NCBI GenBank assembly: GCA_028715885.1
Contig: JAQUQX010000002.1
Coordinates: forward strand, 1-64,000
Reading direction: 5' to 3'
Origin: Candidatus Methanoperedens sp.
Lineage (GTDB): Archaea > Halobacteriota > Methanosarcinia > Methanosarcinales > Methanoperedenaceae
DNA: 64,000 bases
Part shown: piece after piece, positions 1 through 8,421 of the stretch
Position numbering within the stretch: position 1 is the first letter of the stretch
How the letters are laid out: each line of letters starts with the position of its first letter
The notes under the pieces: model-generated
Seen by the model: only the letters and a program-made list of their open reading frames with translations
Told to the model about the DNA's origin: nothing
Database searches by the model: none
Made by a program: the position numbers and the translations under genes

Positions 1-250
1 AAGGGAACTGGAATTCTTAAACCTCTTATACAGGGCTGTCCTGACATGACTTCAGGATCTATGGTGATTCTATTAAGAGTCATATACTTGTTATTCTTAC
101 ACCCAGAATATAATAATGGTTTCTATTTTTCAGTATATCAAAAAGCAAACCCCATTTTTTCTAAGTGCCCACTCACTTTTGTTTCCAGTTCATCCACATT
201 TGTTTTAAACTTCGGCACGGGGAACTAGGCAGGGGACATAGCTCCTTGCG

Positions 251-411
251 ATAAACGAGGTGATTACGGGGCAGAAGAAAGCAAGAACAAAGGATTCGGA
301 TATACGGTTTTTGATTCGACCGGGCTTGCGATACAGGATGTGGCGACTGCGGATATGGTGTACAGGAAGGCTCTTGAGAAAAAAATGGGTATGATGTTGC
401 AGCAATTCTAA
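251..411 (+). pseudogene. Frameshifted C-terminal remnant of an ornithine cyclodeaminase / alanine dehydrogenase family gene
   Basis: Two adjacent reading frames together give the C-terminus of the ornithine cyclodeaminase/archaeal alanine dehydrogenase family. From 251 one frame reads INEVITGQKKARTKDSDI, and from 304 another reads TVFDSTGLAIQDVATADMVY and runs to a stop at 409-411. The two join with a one-base deletion near 304. The VFDSTGLAIQD block is characteristic of the family's last domain. Nothing N-terminal is recognisable in 1-250, which holds only a weak 60-codon open frame with no recognisable product. I infer a dead gene end left at the edge of the accessory island that follows. 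A sequencing indel could explain the shift, but not the missing N-terminal part unless the gene is intact beyond the window edge, which the stop at 226-228 makes unlikely. Confidence 0.6.
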
Positions 412-527
412 TCCTTCGCGAATTTTTGCTAACGTTCCGCAGGTATATGACGTTTTGCCGTAGCGTAACGAAGGCAAAATGTGGTGCCCCCTCTCGCCGC
501 CAGAGACAGGACGGCGAAGGCGGTATT

Positions 528-3500
528 TCAATATTTTTTATATGTAATCACATTTTCTCTAAACATATATGCTTGGGAAGAACCCAAATCTACCATATTA
601 TCAAGTATCCAAACAAAGTCGTTAATTAACTGCTTGTTATTTTTTATTGTCGAAATATGATTGTAAAATAGCCTTTTAACCAGTCTTTCACCCGATGCTG
701 TTACAAGGTATTTTTTTTCATTTTGGTTCTTTTTAAGTAAATCTGTCAACCAGCTAAGCCCATCTGGAAGAAGAGTTTTTTCGCCAACGGTAGAAAGGAC
801 GTTAATTATAGATTTAGCATTGGAGAACCCTAATTCGGTCACCATTTCATGATAGAAATGTTTTTTGTTTTCAAGCGCTTTCCAATGGGATAAATCTGTT
901 TTCCATTTAATATCAAGGAAAAGAGTGGAAGTAAGATCAGGTTTACCACTAGTCTTAATTCTTTCATATAAATAATTCCATACTAGCCAGAAGTTGTCAA
1001 TAAGTTGTTTATTCTGAGCCTCATCATTTGAATTAGCAATAATTTCATCTAGTTTATAAATCGCATATTCGGGAATTTTTGAGGAAAATTCAAAAATGTC
1101 TCGCCCTGTTCTTGAATTTATATGACTTGAGTTATAGATTATATTTAATAATAAGTCAATTACGGACTTTGATAGTTTTATGTCAGCATATAATAAAAGT
1201 TCAGCTAAATAAAACTCTGTATAAAGGGTTGTTTCAGAATGTATTTGTCTTCCCTTTCTGTTTCTATTGTAAGAGTAATCTTCCTCTAATTTTAAGTCTT
1301 CTGAAAGAAGAATAATAAATTTTTTTATGAAATTGGTATATATTATTTCATAATAATATGGAGTTATAATAAATGCTCTTGCAAGAATGTATCCTTCATA
1401 ATTTTCTAAATCAATTTCTTCTATATTTAGAGTTAGATCGTCATTTATGACAAGACTTTGAATAAATTTTTCTTCATTTTCTTTTGCAGTTTTTAGCCTT
1501 TCTGAGTCATGGTCATTATGAAAGTATGGATTTACTTTTCTGAATTTAGCATACTTGATTAATCCAACCCAAACTTTTTTCCCTATTTCAGGATGCAATT
1601 TGAAAAATACAGTTCTAACATACTGGGTAATTTTATTAATTTCAGGTTCTGTAAAGGGGGCAAATAGAATGTAAATCATTAATGCAATCAGTTCATTTCT
1701 ATCTTCTTTAGTTTCAATATTGTCAAAGAGTAAATGAAATGAATTTAAAGCAATTTCTTTTTCCAATAAATTGAAGACTCTGATTAAACCAAAATTTCTA
1801 CTGAAGGTATGTTGTAGAATTGTTACTATAGATTCTGCCATGGTTTTTATACACCATTTAATTTCATCTTCGCTTAATTCACTCTTGAAGTCCCTCAAAC
1901 CTAAAACAGCCAATGTTACTGGTCGGTCATAAAGGATGTTTAAATTTTCAGTTTTAGAATAGAGTTTAAAGCATTCTTTCCAACTTTGAAATGATATTTC
2001 TCCTTTCTTTTCGTAGGCTTTAGAAAGCAACCCTGAATAATTCAATGATGTATTTTGAGCCTCAAATTCTTCTTGATTTGAATTAATAAATTCTGACACA
2101 TCACTTTCATATTTTGGTTGAATTGGAAAGCCTCCTAATTTTTCATCGTATTCACCAGCTTTATACTTTCGTCTATCAATTTCACTCAATGTTTTTTTCC
2201 AAACGATATCATCTGACCCAACCTTTGTTTGTAATTTGTCAAACACTTTATGAATTTGTTCATTCAATTTTCCGATATTGAACTGATAGTACAATATAAA
2301 ATCTCTCAATCCTCCCCTATATTTCCTGCGATGTGGTAATTGATTTGACTTCCATCTTTCTTCTTGAGCAAAAGGTATCTCATCATCATAAGGGGCAAGA
2401 CATCCGGTTTCTTGTATGCTCCTATTTAAATCCCACCAGTAAAATTCTTTAACAGAAAGTAATGGCAACATTTCTTCTCCAACCTCTTCAGGATAAGCAA
2501 TGGCAACACTTGACAAAACACTTGTAATAGCTACAGAGTTGCTATTTTTTAAAAAGTAGTTATATAAAAATTGAAGATTCTTCTTGCTGGTTTCTGTTTT
2601 GTAATTAGCCAAATCCAATAGATATTTTTCAAGGCTCATTAATAGTGATTCAAGCAAATAATTAGTTACACTTAAACCTCTATATGCTGCCCATAATTCC
2701 CAGCTTCCCCATTGTTTGGAAACAGTTCCATCGTTCAATTCTATTTCTAATTGAACTATATCTTTTTTGTATTCAAAATCTGAATTAACAAAAGATTCTA
2801 CTGAATAATTAACAAAGTCAACGATGAACTTGGCACCGATTAATGGGTGAAAAATGAGGAGATTATAAATTGGTGTTTTATATATTCCCGAAGGGAATGT
2901 GTCCAAATCATCATTTTCTATTCCCCAGCACTCCTCTTTATCTAAATAGCTGTAAGAATGAGAAAAGTGATCTTCCTCCTCTTTTTTCGGTTCTAATTTC
3001 CATACCTTCCATGCGGTTCCAGTAATTATTTCAGGTGATTCTTTTGCTAGGTTTCGAGAATGTAAATCAGAACCAGAAAGGCAATATTTTATTACGCTTT
3101 CATAGAAAGAGTGTATTCTCCAGTCGCTTCTTTCATCCTTGGCAATTATTGCCCGTGCAATTAGTTCTTTTATTTCATCTTTTGCTACATTAACCAAAAT
3201 AAATAACAATGAAATAAGATCGTTAATTTTATCCTTTATAATATCCTCTTGCCAAAATTCATCACCTTTTTCAATTTGATTTATGTATTGAAGTGCTATC
3301 ACTTTGACTGCTAAAATTTCATCAGGATGGTTTATGGTTTGAAATAGCAAACCATTTTCCCAATCGAAAAGAAGATTTAGAATGGAAAGTCTCAGATTAT
3401 CCAATTCTGCTAAATGCTCTCGGATAAAATAAATCGCTTCTTTCCAACCTGAACCAATGGGAAATAGGATTGGGATATTTAAACTACTTTCCTTACATGA

Positions 3501-5627
3501 AGTTCTTATTAAACGCAAAAATCTATTTAAAAATTCACCATTATTGTTTAAAAGTTCTTTTTCAAATGCTTTAAAGAATGAACGACAATCATCAGATTTG
3601 AATACTGCGACTAAGACTTCATCAAACCAGTATCTTTCAATAGTATTGTCTTCTAATGATGCTTTAATAAGGATGTTAATCTTTTCACTATCATCAAGCA
3701 AATAATCCTCAATCCAAAGTCTAAATGCTCTTCTTATTGCTGGTTCATTTCCTAAACTGTTGAATAGCTCTTTTGGATTGGAGAATTCTTCATATTTAGC
3801 CACAACATATTTTACAAGAGCCCAATCTTCTAAAATATCATGAGATGGTGAAAATTTATATTCATCCTTATCTTTAAAAATTACTTCATCTTCTTCCAAG
3901 GCTTCAATAGCTTCTGGATCAATATCATCATCAGGTTCAACAAAAAGGCTCATCTTTTTAGCTCTTTTAATTGCAATATTCGAGAAAGCTTTGCTACGTT
4001 TTCGTGACAACCCGCTCTTTTTGGTAGTTATGTCTTCAATGATGTTATTCCAAAGTTTATTTTTGAATTCAGTTAACGATATGTTGGAGTAATCCTCAGC
4101 TTCTTTATTAAGTGATGATATTGCGAAGTCAAGATACTTTGGAATTTGTAAAAGTTTCTTTACATTATTATTTTTTAAAACTTGACTTAGTTGTGGAAAC
4201 TGTAAAGCAACTGAATTTAATTCTTGTTCATCGAGTGGATTAACTTCTACAATATTTAGATTGTTTTGTGCTATTCCGAATTTTTGAAAAATTAAATCAA
4301 TTGCATATTTTCTTGATGTGCATACAATTTTAATATCTGGAATTTCATCTCTCAATAATGAGAGTAGTTGTTTAAAAGCGTTTTCAGGGTCACCTTCAAG
4401 TAATTTTTCTAAACTATCAATGACGAATATCTTGTCGGGAATGAGAGATATACACGAAATAAGGTCTTGTATAGTTTCATTAATCCCTTGTTTTGAGAAG
4501 ACATTCGCAAGAGTTGATTCATTAAATTGATCAGCTCTAAAAACAAAAACACTTGCTGATGAAAATTCTTTATGCAATACGGCTTTGACTGCTGCTGATT
4601 TTCCAACACCTGGTTTTCCTGTAACTATTGTAAAAGGAAATTCATTTATTGAATTTAATATTGATTGATTTGTCTCTGTCCTTTCTATATGAAATCCGTT
4701 GATTGTATTCTTTAAAGGTTTAAGAATTACTTCACCGTCACTTTTTAGCTTTTCAACTGATTTGAAGTATGGGTTTAATTTTTGGATATTAAAATGTCTG
4801 TATATTTCATCATTTTGAATACTATCTACTGTTACACTGCCACCATCCGTATTTAGTTTCGATACTAAAGAAAAAATGCTATTCCATATTTCTTTCTCGT
4901 TTGCCGCGGTTGAATTGCTTTTGGATAGTTTGATAAGATTTAAGAAATTGGTTTCATCTACACTGCCTTGATTTAAGAAATCATAATCTAAAACATCTAA
5001 GCATCTTAGAAAATCCCAAAGCTCTTTATCAGTTAATGGTTTATTATCATTAGCTTCTTTCAGAGCAGATTGAAAAATATCCAGATGCTCCTTTTTTACT
5101 TTAATCCTATTTACTTCGCTTAAGAAATCACTTTCTGTAGCATGTGTCTTGGCCCAATTTAACAATGTCTTTATGTGATTTCTTTCATTGTTGGTGAGAC
5201 CACTTTTTATTATTATTAATCTGTCATTTATATTATTGAAATATGAATTGTTGTTGAAGTCTTTCCAAAATGCCTTTATTACACCTTTGAAAGTGTCATT
5301 GTTGGAAGAAAAAATGATGTTGTGTTTTATTTGAGCCAATAACCTGTGCTGTCCTAAAGCTGATTTTGCAATCACTAATAAGTCGTCAGTTTGATAGCCT
5401 CTTTTTGTTGTTTGAAATGCCACCTCAGTAATTTCCCCTGTTGGGATACAAGGAACATTACCACGAATAATTAAAGTGGTTACAAAGGCGGTCTGAACAG
5501 ATTGTTCAAAGTTTGTTCCGCCTCCTCCTTTAGAAAAAACACTTCCTTTATCTGTCATATTCAACTTTTCATATATGTTTCTTAATATAGCGTAGATTGG
5601 TTCCGCTTTCAAGACGATTTGTGACAA
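528..5627 (-). CDS. Large STAND-type NTPase with N-terminal PD-(D/E)xK nuclease domain (Avs/Cap4-like defence protein)
   Basis: A 1,699-residue protein. The N-terminus resembles a PD-(D/E)xK nuclease of the Cap4/Mrr type: GTNFEQSVQTAF (E41), GYQTDDLLVI (D81/D82) and LAQIKHN (K101). A P-loop NTPase follows: Walker A GKPGVGKS at 337-344, Walker B IFVIDSLE at 400-407 and a CTSR motif at 436-439. The last ~1,050 residues look alpha-helical and repeat-like, as in STAND sensor domains. This order (nuclease, STAND NTPase, long helical sensor) is that of Avs antiviral proteins, which detect phage proteins and then cut DNA; the antiviral role here is inferred. The gene is visibly more AT-rich than its neighbours, which suggests transfer. 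The open frame begins with TTG at 5625-5627; ATG at 5556-5558 (residue 24), just before the nuclease domain, is an alternative start. It lies 36 bases after rhuM and is probably co-transcribed with it. Confidence 0.75.
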   Translation of the reverse strand: MSQIVLKAEPIYAILRNIYEKLNMTDKGSVFSKGGGGTNFEQSVQTAFVTTLIIRGNVPCIPTGEITEVAFQTTKRGYQTDDLLVIAKSALGQHRLLAQIKHNIIFSSNNDTFKGVIKAFWKDFNNNSYFNNINDRLIIIKSGLTNNERNHIKTLLNWAKTHATESDFLSEVNRIKVKKEHLDIFQSALKEANDNKPLTDKELWDFLRCLDVLDYDFLNQGSVDETNFLNLIKLSKSNSTAANEKEIWNSIFSLVSKLNTDGGSVTVDSIQNDEIYRHFNIQKLNPYFKSVEKLKSDGEVILKPLKNTINGFHIERTETNQSILNSINEFPFTIVTGKPGVGKSAAVKAVLHKEFSSASVFVFRADQFNESTLANVFSKQGINETIQDLISCISLIPDKIFVIDSLEKLLEGDPENAFKQLLSLLRDEIPDIKIVCTSRKYAIDLIFQKFGIAQNNLNIVEVNPLDEQELNSVALQFPQLSQVLKNNNVKKLLQIPKYLDFAISSLNKEAEDYSNISLTEFKNKLWNNIIEDITTKKSGLSRKRSKAFSNIAIKRAKKMSLFVEPDDDIDPEAIEALEEDEVIFKDKDEYKFSPSHDILEDWALVKYVVAKYEEFSNPKELFNSLGNEPAIRRAFRLWIEDYLLDDSEKINILIKASLEDNTIERYWFDEVLVAVFKSDDCRSFFKAFEKELLNNNGEFLNRFLRLIRTSCKESSLNIPILFPIGSGWKEAIYFIREHLAELDNLRLSILNLLFDWENGLLFQTINHPDEILAVKVIALQYINQIEKGDEFWQEDIIKDKINDLISLLFILVNVAKDEIKELIARAIIAKDERSDWRIHSFYESVIKYCLSGSDLHSRNLAKESPEIITGTAWKVWKLEPKKEEEDHFSHSYSYLDKEECWGIENDDLDTFPSGIYKTPIYNLLIFHPLIGAKFIVDFVNYSVESFVNSDFEYKKDIVQLEIELNDGTVSKQWGSWELWAAYRGLSVTNYLLESLLMSLEKYLLDLANYKTETSKKNLQFLYNYFLKNSNSVAITSVLSSVAIAYPEEVGEEMLPLLSVKEFYWWDLNRSIQETGCLAPYDDEIPFAQEERWKSNQLPHRRKYRGGLRDFILYYQFNIGKLNEQIHKVFDKLQTKVGSDDIVWKKTLSEIDRRKYKAGEYDEKLGGFPIQPKYESDVSEFINSNQEEFEAQNTSLNYSGLLSKAYEKKGEISFQSWKECFKLYSKTENLNILYDRPVTLAVLGLRDFKSELSEDEIKWCIKTMAESIVTILQHTFSRNFGLIRVFNLLEKEIALNSFHLLFDNIETKEDRNELIALMIYILFAPFTEPEINKITQYVRTVFFKLHPEIGKKVWVGLIKYAKFRKVNPYFHNDHDSERLKTAKENEEKFIQSLVINDDLTLNIEEIDLENYEGYILARAFIITPYYYEIIYTNFIKKFIILLSEDLKLEEDYSYNRNRKGRQIHSETTLYTEFYLAELLLYADIKLSKSVIDLLLNIIYNSSHINSRTGRDIFEFSSKIPEYAIYKLDEIIANSNDEAQNKQLIDNFWLVWNYLYERIKTSGKPDLTSTLFLDIKWKTDLSHWKALENKKHFYHEMVTELGFSNAKSIINVLSTVGEKTLLPDGLSWLTDLLKKNQNEKKYLVTASGERLVKRLFYNHISTIKNNKQLINDFVWILDNMVDLGSSQAYMFRENVITYKKY

Positions 5628-5663
5628 AACCGTATCTTAAGACATTAACGGTTACTCTCATTC

Positions 5664-6686
5664 CTATGATTCCTTCTTACTTTTTGCATTTTTAGCTAAA
5701 TATTTCTTTACCATCCTGTCAAAGTCAGATTCAAAGCGTTTATCCTGCTCTACACGGAAATTTTCATACTCTTTTTCCGCCAGCGCCACCGCCACTTCAT
5801 GCGATACCTTGCCTGCGTTTTCCAAAATATCCTGCTCATTGAACTTGAGAAAAGCATCGAGTTTCCCGCTCCAATCCCGCATATACATGGGCTTTCCCCT
5901 GCTTGCCTGGAATTCAGCGTAATCGATGTACATATTCACAATCCTGTTAAGTTTATCCAGTTCGCCTTTTTGCAGGTAGTTTTTAGCAATTCTGACGTCA
6001 CCGGGAAGGATCTTGCCTATGGGTGATTTTCGCCAAGTGGTAAGTCCCATATTCGGTTTATTCTTATCTGCGCGTGAGGCAATAATTTCCGCTGCAGTCT
6101 GTCCTGTAATAGCAAAATGAAGTTTGTTCTGGACAGCAGCAAAAAACTTTTCCGCTTGTGCGGTATGTGGTGAATAATCAATGGCTGTAACATAAATGTC
6201 CGTGATTTTTTGATACGCCATGCGTTCGCTTGCACGAATCTCGCGAATTTCTTCCAAAAGCTCATCAAAATACCGCGTTTCAAAGCGGGTTCCATGCTTG
6301 AATCTCTCGCTGTCGATAGCAAAACCCTTTAAAATATAACCCTTTAATTTATCTGTAGCCCAGGTACGAAATTGGGTGCCGCGCTCAGAATTCACCCTGT
6401 AACCAACAGCAATGATCGCCTCAAGGCTGTAATGCTTTGTTTTATAATTTTTCCCATCAGAAGCAGTTATCGAGTATTCCTCGGTAACTGAATTTTGGTC
6501 TAACTCACCTTCAGCAAATATGTTTTTAAGATGGAGAGAAATATTGTCCGTTGAGCAATCAAAGAGCACAGCAATGAGTTTCTGTGTCAGCCAGACGTTT
6601 TCATGTTCAAAACGTACTTCTATCCGGGCTTTGCCATCCTCTGTTTCGTATATGGTAATTTGATTGCTTAACTTATCTTTATTCAT
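5664..6686 (-). CDS. rhuM: RhuM family protein
   Basis: A 340-residue protein matching the RhuM ('virulence RhuM') family across its length: N-terminal NQITIYETEDGKARIEVRFE, WLTQKLIAVLFDCSTDNIS, the central YSLEAIIAVGYRVNSERGTQ block and a C-terminal charged helix. The family is named from a Salmonella pathogenicity island, but its biochemical role is unknown; the first 100 residues look like a DNA-binding antirepressor-type fold. RhuM genes are commonly found in restriction and defence islands, as here beside the STAND-nuclease gene 36 bases downstream. It probably belongs to a minus-strand unit vapB-vapC-rhuM-STAND. Base composition is closer to the rest of the window than that of the STAND gene, so the two may not share one origin. 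Confidence 0.85.
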   Translation of the reverse strand: MNKDKLSNQITIYETEDGKARIEVRFEHENVWLTQKLIAVLFDCSTDNISLHLKNIFAEGELDQNSVTEEYSITASDGKNYKTKHYSLEAIIAVGYRVNSERGTQFRTWATDKLKGYILKGFAIDSERFKHGTRFETRYFDELLEEIREIRASERMAYQKITDIYVTAIDYSPHTAQAEKFFAAVQNKLHFAITGQTAAEIIASRADKNKPNMGLTTWRKSPIGKILPGDVRIAKNYLQKGELDKLNRIVNMYIDYAEFQASRGKPMYMRDWSGKLDAFLKFNEQDILENAGKVSHEVAVALAEKEYENFRVEQDKRFESDFDRMVKKYLAKNAKSKKES

Positions 6687-6739
6687 AGTTTTATTCTCTT
6701 GCGGTTCTCTCTAAAGAACTCAAGTATTTTATCAGACAT
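6683..6739 (-). CDS. Possible 18-residue leader peptide before rhuM
   Basis: ATG at 6737-6739 opens a frame reading MSDKILEFFRENRKRIKL, whose TGA overlaps the rhuM ATG by four bases (ATGA). The overlap suggests translational coupling, and the peptide is amphipathic and basic. It starts nine bases after the vapC stop. No homology is recognised and an open frame this short can occur by chance, so confidence is low. Confidence 0.25.
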   Translation of the reverse strand: MSDKILEFFRENRKRIKL

Positions 6740-6747
6740 CTTCACTA

Positions 6748-7128
6748 TTATATAAAAATTACATCCTTCAAATGTTCAAAATGCATATCCCCGCTGACCA
6801 CTTTGCAGCCCATTCTCTTTTGCTGGGCTATGATAAGCGCATCCATCATACCAAAGCCTTTTTTTGTTCTCCTGAGTTCACTTCTAATCGTGGCAGCATC
6901 CAGCCAATCCTGTGTTAAAATACACCTGACATCAGAAACTTTCCTTAAAATGGAATACAGCTCTTCAAAATCCATATCTTCCCTGATAGCCCAGCCTTTT
7001 ATTTCAGCTATGCAGCATTCAGGAGTGAGGATAACATTATTTTCATCCTCTATTATTTTTTTAACCTTTTCTCCTCTTTTTGAACCTGTGAAATATTCAA
7101 CCCAGGCATAAGTATCTATCAAGTACAC
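6748..7128 (-). CDS. vapC: VapC-type PIN-domain ribonuclease toxin
   Basis: A 126-residue PIN domain. The first strand carries the acidic residue in VYLIDTYAWVEYF (D5), the middle has a conserved Glu in CCIAEIKGWA, and the C-terminus has GFGMMDALIIAQQK and KVVSGDMHFEHL, giving the usual acidic quartet that binds Mg2+. VapC toxins cut RNA, often tRNA. I chose the GTG at 7126-7128, four bases past the stop of the antitoxin gene, because it puts the first strand at the N-terminus; the longer open frame to 7197 lies inside the antitoxin gene. It is paired with the AbrB-type antitoxin upstream. Confidence 0.85.
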   Translation of the reverse strand: MYLIDTYAWVEYFTGSKRGEKVKKIIEDENNVILTPECCIAEIKGWAIREDMDFEELYSILRKVSDVRCILTQDWLDAATIRSELRRTKKGFGMMDALIIAQQKRMGCKVVSGDMHFEHLKDVIFI

Positions 7129-7132
7129 AGCA

Positions 7133-7339
7133 TCACCAGAGGTCTTCGTGCTCAGGTTCTTCCCTTTCAAACGGCTTTTTCCCCTTTGCAATCCCAAACC
7201 CGCTTACTTTTTCTTTTTTTAAAATATCTATATCAATTATATCCTTTTCAAATAATCCTAACTCAGCGACCTTGTCTTTTGGGATGATTACACCAAGGGA
7301 ATTACCCCATTTTTTTACTTCTACAGCGGCATGGCACAT
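7133..7339 (-). CDS. vapB: AbrB/MazE-type antitoxin (VapB)
   Basis: A 68-residue protein with the swapped-hairpin AbrB fold signature VKKWGNSLGVIIPKDKVAELGL near its N-terminus, followed by FEKDIIDIDILKK and a charged, probably disordered tail that would wrap the toxin. The ATG at 7337-7339 lies about 25 bases downstream of a TATA box (7362-7369 read on the minus strand), so the mRNA is probably leaderless. The neighbouring vapC starts four bases after its stop. Autoregulation through the inverted repeat at 7370-7389 is expected from family knowledge. Confidence 0.85.
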   Translation of the reverse strand: MCHAAVEVKKWGNSLGVIIPKDKVAELGLFEKDIIDIDILKKEKVSGFGIAKGKKPFEREEPEHEDLW

Positions 7340-7361
7340 AAATACAACAATGTAATTCCAG

Positions 7362-7389
7362 CTATATAAGTTATACGATATTGTATAAC
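7362..7389 (-). promoter_or_regulatory. vapBC promoter and operator-like inverted repeat
   Basis: On the minus strand a TATA box (CTTATATAG, 7362-7370) sits about 25 bases from the vapB ATG, the spacing for leaderless archaeal transcripts. Directly upstream is a perfect inverted repeat, GTTATAC-N6-GTATAAC (7370-7389), covering the position of the BRE. A VapB dimer bound there would block TFB/TBP. The binding is inferred. Confidence 0.55.
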
Positions 7390-7497
7390 AGAAAAAAAGG
7401 AACTTTATAGAATTGTTTGTACAACGCGGAGATGATTTCATAACCAAAACCTTTAACCTGAAATAACAACACTTACCGATATTAGGAGATAAAAAAC

Positions 7498-7707
7498 ATG
7501 GCAGTAAAAAAATATGAAGCCACCGTAACGATTGAAATTGATGAAGACAAATGTAACGGCGACAGTGAATGTATAAACGTCTGCCCGACCAATGTTTTTG
7601 AACTCGTGGATGGAAAATCAAAAGCCACCCGCGTGGCTGACTGCATCGAATGCTGCGCCTGCGTGGATGCGTGCCCCACAAAGGCTATAAAACACAGTTC
7701 GTGTTAG
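7498..7707 (+). CDS. Dicluster [4Fe-4S] ferredoxin with one Asp-ligated cluster motif
   Basis: A 69-residue bacterial-type ferredoxin that carries low-potential electrons in the cytoplasm. The second cluster motif is canonical (CIECCACVDACP). The first reads CNGDSECINVCP, so the second ligand position holds Asp instead of Cys (CxxDxxCxxxCP), as in the Pyrococcus furiosus ferredoxin, where Asp is a cluster ligand and cluster potential and spin differ. There is a good Shine-Dalgarno (AGGAG, 7483-7487) before the ATG and a TTTATAG box near 7402. The gene is monocistronic and its stop overlaps the end of the convergent phosphoesterase gene by four bases. The partner enzyme is not evident. Confidence 0.93.
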   Translation: MAVKKYEATVTIEIDEDKCNGDSECINVCPTNVFELVDGKSKATRVADCIECCACVDACPTKAIKHSSC

Positions 7708-8381
7708 CGCCCAACCCTTAACCGCAAAGCCAGTTTTTCGGGAAGATGTGCTGCAAGCATGTCTTCAATTACTTTTTCAATATCATAAGCTGCTCTTTTC
7801 ATCTCGATTTTTCCAGATTCAGTGTCCAGAACCGCAAAAGCCGCATCCGGATTCCCATCCCTTGGCTGCCCCACCGAGCCGGGATTTACTATTAAACCCT
7901 CAGGAAATTCTTTTTTGAACTGGATGTGGGTATGACCCAGCACAAGAATATCACAATTCACAGCAGATAATAAATCGGACGATACATTCTCAGGACAAAC
8001 ATATTCATCAAAATCATACGGGCTTCCATGTACCATCACTATTCGTTTTGCATCTTCGATTATTGATTCAATATTTTTAAGTCCCGCAATATAACCAACA
8101 TTATCAGGCGATGTAACACTTCGCGTCCACTCAAGCGCCGTAGCTGCATAAGGGTTGAACCCGAAAACATCTCCTGTAACCAGAGCCCTGTCATGGTTTC
8201 CAAGAATGGAAATTATCCTGTTCTTTTTGAACAATTCGATTGTCTCATCAGGATAGGGATTATAACCGATAATGTCGCCTGCATGCAGTATTTTACCTAC
8301 GCAAAGCGCATCAAGGGCAGAAAGCACGGCTTTAAGCGCTACAGCATTGGAATGCACGTCTGCAATTATCCCGATCAACAT
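7704..8381 (-). CDS. YfcE/MJ0936-type metallophosphoesterase
   Basis: A calcineurin-like phosphoesterase with all metal motifs: DVH (IGIIADVHSN), GDIIGYNP, GNHD, VMVHGSPYD and GHTH. The length (225 residues) fits the small archaeal/bacterial phosphodiesterase group (YfcE, MJ0936) that hydrolyses phosphodiesters with two divalent metals; the natural substrate is unknown. I chose the ATG at 8379-8381 because it opens the first beta strand (MLIGIIADVHSN); the 39 extra codons upstream overlap the divergent radical SAM gene and carry no domain sequence. No Shine-Dalgarno is evident, so it may be leaderless. Confidence 0.88.
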   Translation of the reverse strand: MLIGIIADVHSNAVALKAVLSALDALCVGKILHAGDIIGYNPYPDETIELFKKNRIISILGNHDRALVTGDVFGFNPYAATALEWTRSVTSPDNVGYIAGLKNIESIIEDAKRIVMVHGSPYDFDEYVCPENVSSDLLSAVNCDILVLGHTHIQFKKEFPEGLIVNPGSVGQPRDGNPDAAFAVLDTESGKIEMKRAAYDIEKVIEDMLAAHLPEKLALRLRVGR

Positions 8382-8421
8382 AAGATTAGATATACCATGA
8401 TTTCCCAAATAGTTGTCTTTG

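Noticed and set aside
46-228. 60-codon plus-strand open frame with hydrophobic start
   Set aside because: AT-rich sequence, no Shine-Dalgarno and no recognisable product; it ends in front of the gene remnant in the same frame.
426-527. Inverted repeats TTTTGCC/GGCAAAA and CGCCG/CGGCG after the broken gene
   Set aside because: Short and imperfect; could be a terminator or island edge, but no repeat partner or attachment-site duplicate was found.
205-531. 108-codon minus-strand open frame
   Set aside because: It is antisense to the ornithine cyclodeaminase remnant, rich in Arg/His/Ser, and lacks any domain feature.
7133-7681. 182-codon minus-strand frame through the ferredoxin gene
   Set aside because: Only the last 68 codons (the antitoxin) look coding; the rest is antisense to the ferredoxin.
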